64,000 bases of DNA from Bacillota bacterium (GTDB lineage: Bacteria; Bacillota; Clostridia; Christensenellales; UMGS416), in assembly GCA_023421955.1 (NCBI GenBank), contig JAEZSE010000001.1, positions 1 through 64,000 on the forward strand, read 5' to 3'. The translations under genes and the position numbers were made by a program. The notes below the pieces were generated by a model. That model made no database searches and was not told where the DNA came from. It saw only the letters and a list, made by a program, of their open reading frames with translations. Positions 57,845-64,000 of the stretch are shown here, piece by piece; position 1 is the first letter of the stretch; the number at the start of each line of letters is the position of its first letter.

Positions 57845-59092
57845 TCAGCTGCTTGCTGATTTTATAAAGCTCAGATAATAATGGTTGGCCTGTTTTCCAA
57901 ACCTGGCCCCCAGGCCATAGAGCACTCCCATTGTTTCAAACAGGATGCCATCGTCCGCCGCTGTGCAGGCCAGCTGGCCGCCGGGGTTCAGCATGCCATA
58001 CAACATATGGTAGAAGGCAGGGCGGTCTGAGATCAGCCGCGTGTCGGTCTCCAGTACAATGAAGTCAAACGACTGGCCGGCAAATTGCACAGCTGCATCC
58101 TCCGGCGCTCCTACTTCGCAGCGGTCGCAGATTGTTTTGAGATCGGCCATCTTACCGCGATCCGATGCCAGATAGGAAAGCGTCGCTTGTTTGCAGCCGA
58201 AGTACCGGCAGTTGTTCTTTACATGCAGCGCCGTGGAGCCATAGGATGAGCCGATTCCCAGAATGCTTGCGCTCTGCCCACCATCATAGGTGAGAGTATC
58301 CACCATCGTGCAGTCGATCAGGCCGGCCAAATAAGGGTCCGCGTTGAACTTCGACATGAACAGCCGCAGATTTCGGATTTGCAGGGTTTTGTCCTTTTCA
58401 TATTCCGCGTTAAAGGATCGGGCCCCATAATGATGAACGAACGTGTCGCGGGCAAGAATGACCTTGTAGCCCATCCTTCGGATGGAAAAACAGATGGCGT
58501 CGTCATCATAACAGCCGGGGTTGAAGTCCTCATCGAAGCCGCCTAGCGTTTGCATGATCTCATTGCGGTAAATGCCCAGGTAAGTGGATAGCTTCAGCCG
58601 CTCCTCCCATTTGCCGGGGTCGCTCACATTGTGGCGTTCGGCATACCGCTGGATAGCCTCCATAGTGGTGCAGCCGATGTTGATTTGCTGGTAGTTGCAG
58701 GAGGCGTTGCACACCGGCACGGCCATGCCCACCCTTGGGTCTGTCTCCAGGATGGCTACCAGGTTGTCCAACCAACGGGCGGTCACCACGATATCGTTGC
58801 TCACGTTCAGCACGTATTTGCCGCGAGCCGCACGGATGCCATGGTTGATCGCCTTATCCACGCCGATATTTTGCGCAAAGCTGATATGCCGGGCTGCGGG
58901 CACGCTTTCCAGATATTCCTTTGTGCCGTCGGTAGAGCCGTTATCCACGGTGATCAGCTCATAATCCAGGTGCGCGGTGTGGCGAAGTATGCTCTCCACG
59001 CACTGGCGTGTGTAGTCCAGATGGTTATACGCCAGCACCACGATGCTGGTCAGCGGCTGCGTTCCACTTTCAGAAACAGAATCATTGTGCAT
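57845..59092 (-). CDS. Family 2 glycosyltransferase fused to a methyltransferase-like domain (first copy)
   Basis: A 415-residue paralogue of the gene at 48532. The GT domain has SIVVLAYNHLDYTRQCVESIL, ITVDNGSTDGTKEYL, NVSNDIVVTARWL and FDEDFNPGCYDDDAICFSIRRMGY. The C-terminal part has ILGIGSSYGSTALHVKN, FDFIVLETD and LNPGGQLACTA, again a Rossmann methyltransferase-like plan but lacking a clear acidic ribose-binding residue, so catalysis is uncertain. It lies between the collagen-like gene and rfbF and is likely to glycosylate the collagen protein or extend its glycan. It is separated from rfbF by 145 bases in which nothing was seen. Confidence 0.85.
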   Translation of the reverse strand: MHNDSVSESGTQPLTSIVVLAYNHLDYTRQCVESILRHTAHLDYELITVDNGSTDGTKEYLESVPAARHISFAQNIGVDKAINHGIRAARGKYVLNVSNDIVVTARWLDNLVAILETDPRVGMAVPVCNASCNYQQINIGCTTMEAIQRYAERHNVSDPGKWEERLKLSTYLGIYRNEIMQTLGGFDEDFNPGCYDDDAICFSIRRMGYKVILARDTFVHHYGARSFNAEYEKDKTLQIRNLRLFMSKFNADPYLAGLIDCTMVDTLTYDGGQSASILGIGSSYGSTALHVKNNCRYFGCKQATLSYLASDRGKMADLKTICDRCEVGAPEDAAVQFAGQSFDFIVLETDTRLISDRPAFYHMLYGMLNPGGQLACTAADDGILFETMGVLYGLGARFGKQANHYYLSFIKSASS

Positions 59093-59151
59093 GAAAGCCC
59101 CTTCCTCTCTGCCAGCAGTCTATTCCAGGCAACAGAATGTTTGACAATGAA

Positions 59152-59179
59152 ATGGCGGCTGACAAATGTCAACCGCCAT
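59152..59179 (-). terminator. Inverted repeat after the collagen-like gene
   Basis: ATGGCGG-C-TGACA (59152-59164), loop AA, TGTCA-A-CCGCCAT (59167-59179), a 12-pair stem with one mismatch, 20 bases beyond the stop. The T tract after it is short, so termination may be incomplete. Confidence 0.5.
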
Positions 59180-59198
59180 GGCGCGAGCCTTGCGCGTA

Positions 59199-61226
59199 CT
59201 ATAGCTCAACTTTGAGGATCACAATGTTGGCTACTACGTCCTGCTCTGGCAGGAATACAGTGTCTCCTGTCAGGTTCACCAACCGGATCGTTGAGGGGAC
59301 TGACCCAACTGATACAAATGCTGTGCCATCGAGGTTGCCTATGAGGTTTGGTGTAGTCGCAAACACATTGCCCGCGCCATTCAATTGAATTGCAAAGGAG
59401 ACGTTTGTGGCCGCCGCTGCGCCTGCTATTGCTACCCACCATGCAACGAAGTAGTTTCCTGCTGCTAGTATCGTGAACTCGCCGGTAACGTCACTGTAGG
59501 TGACGGAAGGCGCCATATCTACGACCACATTGTCGAAAACCACCACGCTACCATCCGCTATTGTTGATCCGCCGACGACTCCGCCCAATTGGGCCTGTAT
59601 GCCGCGAAGCCGTGTTGTTACCACACCGCTTGCCAGTGTGATGATCTCTGCCTTGCAGTTGGAGACAAAATCGATATTGCCGCCAGATTGTACGACTGTC
59701 ATGCCGAATTGCTGTTGTATTACCACTCCGTTTGCTACGGTTTGGCCGCCCGCATTGATCGAAGCATTCGTACCGACCGGCAAATAGGCACGGATTGCTG
59801 CCTCGCAGTTTGCTTCGCAACCCACAGGCGCTGGGTCAGGAACAGGAAGATAGGTGATTCTCTCATCATATGCAGCGCTGGTAACCCGAATGGCCGCAAT
59901 TCTGCAAATGGAGAGAGCTTCCTCCACAACACCCTGGGCATTCTCCAGCAGGAACAACCCTGCATCCGGATTGCTGTCTGGCGGTGGAAACAGTGAGCCC
60001 GGCCTTCCGCTGGCGTTGTCACCGCTTTCCATGCTCACAATCACGTTTTGGTCAGGATAGAACTCAATGATCTGCTCAATGATATTGCGCATTTGGGCCA
60101 CGCAGGCGCATTCTGCTGTATCTGAGGATTCGCCCCTTGGCCCGGTCGGCCCGGTCGGCCCGGTTGGTCCTGTGGGTCCAGTTGGCCCAGTTGGCCCAGT
60201 CGGTCCAGTCGGTCCTGTGGGACCTGTTGGTCCAGTCGGTCCAGTCGGTCCAGTTGGTCCAGTCGGTCCAGTTGGCCCAGTCGGTCCAGTTGGCCCAGTC
60301 GGTCCGGTGGGTCCAGTTGGCCCTGTCGGTCCAGTTGGTCCTGTCGGTCCGGTGGGTCCAGTTGGTCCAGTTGGTCCGGTGTCACCGGTTGGCCCTGTAT
60401 CCCCTGTATCGCCAGTCGGTCCAGTTGGTCCAATCGGCCCGGTCGGCCCAGTCGGTCCTGTGGGGCCTGTTGGCCCTGTCGGTCCGGGGATGGTGCTCGG
60501 TGCACCGGTCGGCCCGGTCGGTCCCGTTGGGCCAGTGGGGCCTATTGGTCCGGTCGGTCCAGTCGGTCCGGTCGGGCCAGTGGGACCAGTATCTCCTTGT
60601 GGTCCGGTGGGGCCAGTGCAGCAGGGGCCTGTGGGCCCAGTCGGTCCAGTCGGACCTGTTGGCCCTGTTGGGCCGGTTGGCCCGGGGATGGTGCTTGGTG
60701 CGCCGGTGGGCCCAGTCGGTCCAGTCGGTCCTGTTGGGCCGGTTGGGCCTGTAGGGCCAATTGGCCCCGTTGGGCCGGTCGGTCCTGTGGGCCCATGGAA
60801 AACAATCGGGGGACATCGGCAAGAACCGTCGCGGCCGTCGCGCCCATCGCGCCCATCCTTACCATCTTTACCATCTTTGCCGTCGCGCCCGTCTCTTCCG
60901 TCACGGCAGCAGCATTCGTTCTTTTTCTCGCATTTGTCTTGGTGTGGGCGGCGGCACTCTCTTTGGTGGAAGAACTCTTCTTCTTCCTCATCTATCCAGA
61001 TATACCGGGCGCCATGCCGCCGCTCGTTCTCATATCGGCTTCGGTCCAGATAAACCTCTTCCTCAGCATGATATCGGTCGCGGGGATGGTCTTGCCGGTA
61101 TGCAGGCTCCTGCTCCCAGGTTCGTTGGGTTGGCCGGTCTGCATGGTGGATCTCATGATATTCCTCCCGGTCATAGTCCCGATGATCCGGGTCATCTATT
61201 CGTCTTCCTTGATATCCTGTTGGCAT
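59199..61226 (-). CDS. Collagen-like (BclA-type) spore-surface protein
   Basis: A 675-residue protein; the ATG at 61226 is preferred (GGAGG seven bases ahead). The first 100 residues are extremely charged (Arg, Asp, Glu, His) with Tyr, ending in a Cys cluster (CEKKNECCC). Eight GRD/GKD triplets follow, then about 70 collagen triplets (about 60130-60798), nearly all Gly-Pro-Thr, broken twice by GAPSTIP and once by GPCC. The C-terminal 300 residues end in a jelly-roll (SFAIQLNGAGNVFA, LVNLTGDTVFLPEQD, VVANIVILKVEL) like the BclA trimerisation domain. In BclA the Thr of GPT carries O-glycans. Next to sugar genes it is the likely target of the cluster. Confidence 0.88.
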   Translation of the reverse strand: MPTGYQGRRIDDPDHRDYDREEYHEIHHADRPTQRTWEQEPAYRQDHPRDRYHAEEEVYLDRSRYENERRHGARYIWIDEEEEEFFHQRECRRPHQDKCEKKNECCCRDGRDGRDGKDGKDGKDGRDGRDGRDGSCRCPPIVFHGPTGPTGPTGPIGPTGPTGPTGPTGPTGPTGAPSTIPGPTGPTGPTGPTGPTGPTGPCCTGPTGPQGDTGPTGPTGPTGPTGPIGPTGPTGPTGPTGAPSTIPGPTGPTGPTGPTGPTGPIGPTGPTGDTGDTGPTGDTGPTGPTGPTGPTGPTGPTGPTGPTGPTGPTGPTGPTGPTGPTGPTGPTGPTGPTGPTGPTGPTGPTGPTGPTGPTGPTGPRGESSDTAECACVAQMRNIIEQIIEFYPDQNVIVSMESGDNASGRPGSLFPPPDSNPDAGLFLLENAQGVVEEALSICRIAAIRVTSAAYDERITYLPVPDPAPVGCEANCEAAIRAYLPVGTNASINAGGQTVANGVVIQQQFGMTVVQSGGNIDFVSNCKAEIITLASGVVTTRLRGIQAQLGGVVGGSTIADGSVVVFDNVVVDMAPSVTYSDVTGEFTILAAGNYFVAWWVAIAGAAAATNVSFAIQLNGAGNVFATTPNLIGNLDGTAFVSVGSVPSTIRLVNLTGDTVFLPEQDVVANIVILKVEL
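60130..60798. repeat. Nine-base tandem repeats coding for Gly-Pro-Thr
   Basis: About 70 copies of a degenerate nine-base unit (GGTCCAGTT/GGCCCAGTC on the plus strand), with a few larger-period blocks such as the two GAPSTIP units. Such DNA is prone to slipped-strand length change. Confidence 0.9.
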
Positions 61227-61266
61227 AGTCATTCCTCCAAGCAATCTTGCTAGATTCCATCTTTTT

Positions 61267-61275
61267 TATCATATG
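61267..61275 (-). promoter_or_regulatory. Possible sporulation (sigma-K/E-like) -10 element
   Basis: CATATGATA on the minus strand, 41 bases before the collagen-like gene's start, fits the CATAnnnTA form of sigma-K -10 elements. A good -35 was not found, so this is weak. Confidence 0.3.
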
Positions 61276-61437
61276 TTGGTAGTGGCTGATCTGCCAGCGA
61301 GATGGTGTTGTGATAGATCCATTAACCCATCGCCTCAAATATCTTTGTATATCACCAGCGGATTGTTGATTCGCCTACCATTTCATAGTTGGATGGGATA
61401 TACTGATACCGACTCAAGTCAGCAGGAAGGTCGCAGC

Positions 61438-62724
61438 ATGTCATCCCCGCATTTGTTTACGATGAAACAGGCCAAAACCCAGCACCCGACCTATTTCTGG
61501 TTCGTGATGAGCGGCGTAATGAACGCCATCATGTTTTCACTGTTTAACCCCTTCACGGTGAAATTCCTGGAGCGGATCGGTGGCAGCGACTTCCACATTT
61601 CGCTGCTGAACTCGTTGCCGGGTTTGGTGGGCGTGGCTGTGAGCCTGCCCGGTGCGTTGTGGCTCACAGGGCGAGGGGGTAAGGCCCTTAAGGCGCTTAC
61701 GATTGATTTCACACTGGCCAGTCGGCTGATGCTATTGGCATTGGTGCCGTTGGTGTGGCTGTCGCCGCAGTGGGCACCGATTTGTTGTGTGGTGCTGCTG
61801 GCATTGAAAAACGTGCCCGAATCGATCTCGATGACGGCTTTCCAAGGGCTCACTGGTGACCTTTTCGCGCCGGAAGACCGTTCCACCGCCATCACGCAGC
61901 GGAGCCTTGTCAGCGTGCCTGCCACACTGTTGGTGTCGCTGCTCTCCGGTGTGGCGCTGAGCGTGCTGCCGGGCAATGATGCGCAGCGGCTCACCATGTA
62001 TCAGGGCTTCTTCCTGGTCGCGACGGCGGTGGGCGTGGTTGAGGTCGTGATGATGCGGCGCATGGGTGATCCCACCCATGCCGAGGCGGTGGTTGAGGCC
62101 CGGCCTCAGCTGCGCCCGATGCTTGCCTTGCTGTGGCAGAACAAACGGTACATAGCCTATACCGCCGCCTCGCTTGTGTTCTATTTCACCTGGCAGATGG
62201 GTTGGCCGCTCTTCAGCATCTACCAGATCCTGCACCTTGGCGCCAATGAGATGTGGCTAAGCGTGATGAATGTGCTCAGTGCTATCGGCATGTTTGTGGG
62301 TTACCGCTTCTGGAACAAATCGATCCTCCGATGGGGCAACGGGCGCACGGCGGTGTTCGCAACGCTTGGCATGGCGTTGAACCCCGTGTTGATGGTGGTG
62401 TTTCCCAACCTCTATTGGGTCACCGCCACCAACCTGCTGGCCGGTTTTGTCACCGCCGGCACCTCGACAGTGCTGCTGAACGCGCTGCTGGAGGTTTCGC
62501 CGCAGCAAAACCGCGTGGTCTATGTGGGTGCCTACAACACACTGGTGAACCTGAGTCTGTGCGTTTCGCCGTTTGCCGCCTATTTCCTGCTGCATTGGAC
62601 TGGCATCACCACGGCGCTGATTGTGGTGAGCGGATTCCGGCTCGTGGGCAGTTTTGCTTTCTGGCTCTACACGCGCAGAAACGACAGGCAATCCACAAAT
62701 GCACCGTTGACAGAGTCAGACTAA
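61438..62724 (+). CDS. MFS transporter
   Basis: A 428-residue protein with 12 hydrophobic segments, from the ATG at 61438 behind AGGAAGG (55 more upstream codons are open without a site). Features: FFWF-type start of segment 1 (PTYFWFVMSGVMNAIMF), LPGLVGVAVSLPGALWLTGRGGK in loop 2-3, SIYQILHLGANEMWLSVMNVLSAIGMFVGYRFWNK in the second half. The overall pattern resembles the MFS group often found beside spore genes in Firmicutes, but substrate is unknown. It is divergent from the collagen-like gene. Confidence 0.82.
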   Translation: MSSPHLFTMKQAKTQHPTYFWFVMSGVMNAIMFSLFNPFTVKFLERIGGSDFHISLLNSLPGLVGVAVSLPGALWLTGRGGKALKALTIDFTLASRLMLLALVPLVWLSPQWAPICCVVLLALKNVPESISMTAFQGLTGDLFAPEDRSTAITQRSLVSVPATLLVSLLSGVALSVLPGNDAQRLTMYQGFFLVATAVGVVEVVMMRRMGDPTHAEAVVEARPQLRPMLALLWQNKRYIAYTAASLVFYFTWQMGWPLFSIYQILHLGANEMWLSVMNVLSAIGMFVGYRFWNKSILRWGNGRTAVFATLGMALNPVLMVVFPNLYWVTATNLLAGFVTAGTSTVLLNALLEVSPQQNRVVYVGAYNTLVNLSLCVSPFAAYFLLHWTGITTALIVVSGFRLVGSFAFWLYTRRNDRQSTNAPLTESD

Positions 62725-62738
62725 CGTAGTAGTCTATA

Positions 62739-62772
62739 GCCGGACGCACTGTTCAGCATGAGGAGGTCCGGC
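62739..62772 (+). promoter_or_regulatory. Hairpin at the ribosome binding site of the next lipoprotein
   Basis: GCCGGAC (62739-62745) pairs with GTCCGGC (62766-62772), placing AGGAGG (62761-62766) at the edge of the loop just before the ATG at 62774. A TTGACA-N17-TAGTCT promoter candidate (62707-62735) lies in front, so the hairpin would be near the mRNA 5' end. Confidence 0.4.
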
Positions 62773-62773
62773 G

Positions 62774-63742
62774 ATGTTTATGTTTGGTTCCCGTGAAAAG
62801 AGGATGGCGGCAGCGCTTGCCCCATGGATATTGCTCATGCTCCCACTGGCACTGGCCGGTTGCCAGAGCGCCAGTCTTTCTTCGCCTGCTGGCACTGTGA
62901 ATGCGCAGGCGGCTGCCACATTGCCAATCAAACCCTTGCCGGGGTCCTCAAACCCAGTATCAGCCACGGCATCTGCACTGGAGCAAACCGGTGAGGAGAG
63001 CAATTTGCCCCAGACTGCAACCGTGGAGCTGGTGTTGGCCGGGCAATCCATCCACACCGTGGATGTGGTGGACAGAGCCGGCAAGAAGGTGCTGATGGAC
63101 GCCATCTTCAACCATCTGATTCGTTCCGCTGCCTGGCCCGGTGACGATCCCGACACCGTCAAAAACAGGATCACAATCCGCGTGCAGTTTGAAAGAGATG
63201 ATGGGTATCCCACCGTCTACCATGTGTTCGAGCGGGATGGGCAGCACTGCATGCAGGCGGGGCAGGGCATGTACACCATGATCAACGAAGAGGTGTATGA
63301 ACCGCTGCGGGAGCTGGCGATGGGCTATGGCCTGCCCGATACAATGACGGTGCTCTCCGGTAAGCATGAGGTCAGGGCCATGGCTGTGCCGGTGGATTCA
63401 CTGGGCAGTGCAAGGGGCGTTACTCCGCAGGTTATGGCAGAGTATGTGCAATATCTGGAGCTTGATCCGGCCCATAGAAAAGAAACAATGACGCCCTTTT
63501 CACCCATAGTGGGTGGTCAAAAAGCTTTTGGCTCGTATACTCTTTATAATGAGCAATTTGAGCAGATGAAGTTCATCATGCCATCGGGGCTGGAGCCGCA
63601 GACCTATCTGTTTCAAAATGCCAAGCCTGGCCGATACATCGTTGTGCTGCAGACCACGGATCCTACGCAATCAGATTCAACAAGAATCACCCGACAATAT
63701 TTCTTTGGCGTGATCGTGCCGGAGAATTACTACACGAAATAA
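62774..63742 (+). CDS. Lipoprotein of unknown function
   Basis: A 322-residue protein with an N-terminal basic start (MFMFGSREKRMAAALAPW), hydrophobic stretch and lipobox LAGC at about residue 30. A Ser/Thr/Ala/Pro linker of about 50 residues leads to a mature domain that starts ATVELVLAGQSIHTVDVVDR and includes NRITIRVQFERDDGYPTVYHVFERDG, so it could be a ligand-binding alpha-beta domain. The C-terminal 60 residues resemble a beta sandwich (YLFQNAKPGRYIVVLQTTD). It follows the MFS gene by 49 bases but seems to have its own promoter. No family is recognised. Confidence 0.65.
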   Translation: MFMFGSREKRMAAALAPWILLMLPLALAGCQSASLSSPAGTVNAQAAATLPIKPLPGSSNPVSATASALEQTGEESNLPQTATVELVLAGQSIHTVDVVDRAGKKVLMDAIFNHLIRSAAWPGDDPDTVKNRITIRVQFERDDGYPTVYHVFERDGQHCMQAGQGMYTMINEEVYEPLRELAMGYGLPDTMTVLSGKHEVRAMAVPVDSLGSARGVTPQVMAEYVQYLELDPAHRKETMTPFSPIVGGQKAFGSYTLYNEQFEQMKFIMPSGLEPQTYLFQNAKPGRYIVVLQTTDPTQSDSTRITRQYFFGVIVPENYYTK

Positions 63743-63771
63743 ATACATGACACAATTGGGACAATGGGAAG

Positions 63772-63805
63772 AAAGCCCCGGAAACGCTTAGTTTCCGGGG
63801 CTTTT
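63772..63805 (+). terminator. Intrinsic terminator
   Basis: AAAGCCCCGGAAAC (63772-63785), loop GCTTA, GTTTCCGGGGCTTTT (63791-63805). It sits between the lipoprotein and the convergent gene and can serve both. Confidence 0.88.
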
Positions 63806-63832
63806 GGACTCGAGTTAGTCATTCCTCACAAG

Positions 63833-64000
63833 CTATCTCGCTGCCGTCTCTACCAAAAAGGCGCCTTCGTTTTTCTCCTCCAGCACCCGGATGCCATGAT
63901 AGAACATCCAGCAAAGAGGCGTCTCGACGCCTAGTTCTTCCCCCAATTTGATCATCTTACCGGCGAACATCTCGGTTTCCGTTTTGCGGCCAGCCTCCAG
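63833..64000 (-). CDS. Ketopantoate reductase-like protein, C-terminal part
   Basis: Only the last 55 codons are in the window; the start lies beyond 64000. The translated end reads LEAGRKTETEMFAGKMI, KLGEELGVETPLCWMFYHGI, RVLEEKNEGAFLVETAAR, stop TAG. This is the conserved C-terminal helix bundle of the ApbA/PanE family (K/RxT/SEVExxxG, lGxxxGvxTPxxxxly). The family reduces 2-dehydropantoate to pantoate for coenzyme A, but many paralogues act on other 2-oxo acids, and the N-terminal NADPH site is outside the window. Confidence 0.75.
   Translation of the reverse strand: MEAGRKTETEMFAGKMIKLGEELGVETPLCWMFYHGIRVLEEKNEGAFLVETAAR

Noticed and set aside
60130..60798. Repeat array that could be taken for CRISPR
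   Set aside because: The unit is nine bases with no spacers and lies within a coding sequence; no cas genes are present.
60067..61053. Long plus-strand open frame opposite the collagen-like gene, coding for Val-Gly-Pro repeats
   Set aside because: It is the mirror image of the Gly-Pro-Thr nine-base repeats, which leave the opposite strand free of stops. It has no ribosome binding site, and the minus-strand frame has a proper start, N-terminal region and C-terminal domain.

Overview
The window is a gene-dense, moderately high-G+C stretch of chromosome from a spore-forming Clostridia-type Firmicute. This rests on a GlmS-family ribozyme upstream of glmS, NrdR, YlmC/YmxH and YunB sporulation-type proteins, the rpmH-rnpA-yidD-yidC-jag block, MrfA, RsgA, strong AGGAGG-type ribosome binding sites, several TTG starts, many lipoproteins, and a BclA-like collagen protein of the kind found on spore surfaces. 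No genus can be named from the sequence alone. No tRNA, rRNA, CRISPR array, prophage or insertion sequence was seen.

Layout. 1-2484: end of prs, a small unknown gene, ylmC, nrdR and pgeF. 2500-4956: a TPR membrane protein, azlCD and a nucleoside phosphorylase. 5070-8716: glmM, the glmS ribozyme followed by an intrinsic terminator, then glmS; this is the amino-sugar entry to peptidoglycan synthesis. 8730-10680: two tandem paralogous membrane proteins of unknown function. 11157-14119: a small membrane protein, a cysteine desulfurase and thiI, which together make a tRNA 4-thiouridine module. 14082-16880: an HxlR regulator divergent from two ferredoxin-like aldo/keto reductases. 16895-22710: a lipoprotein, ywbE, mrfA, an MFS transporter, and rplM-rpsI with a structured leader. 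22851-26838: a glycoside-hydrolase-like protein and an ABC exporter. 27095-29715: jag-yidC-yidD-rnpA-rpmH, without dnaA or an origin beside it. 29777-36140: an orphan histidine kinase, a second-type rsgA behind an attenuator-like leader, an FAD oxidoreductase and an HD-GYP protein. 36212-40973: a zinc-ribbon/transglutaminase-like protein, lipoproteins and yunB. 41113-45788: lepA-hemW, where hemW carries an in-frame repeat insertion, then small genes and a molybdopterin-type lipoprotein. 46213-48498: an aconitase-family hydratase.

The most coherent accessory system is 48532-61226, all on the minus strand. It holds a collagen-like spore-surface protein, two glycosyltransferases fused to a methyltransferase-like domain, and a CDP-sugar pathway: rfbF, rfbG, a YerE/acetolactate-synthase-like ThDP enzyme fused to a GNAT acetyltransferase, two aminotransferases and the [2Fe-2S] dehydrase rfbH. 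Several of its genes overlap by ATGA. My reading, an inference, is that it builds a branched 3,6-dideoxy amino sugar and attaches it to the Gly-Pro-Thr repeats of the collagen-like protein.

A family of G+C-rich palindromic repeats recurs at five places, one of them inside the hemW coding sequence. The window ends with an MFS transporter, a lipoprotein and the 3' end of a ketopantoate-reductase-like gene on the minus strand.
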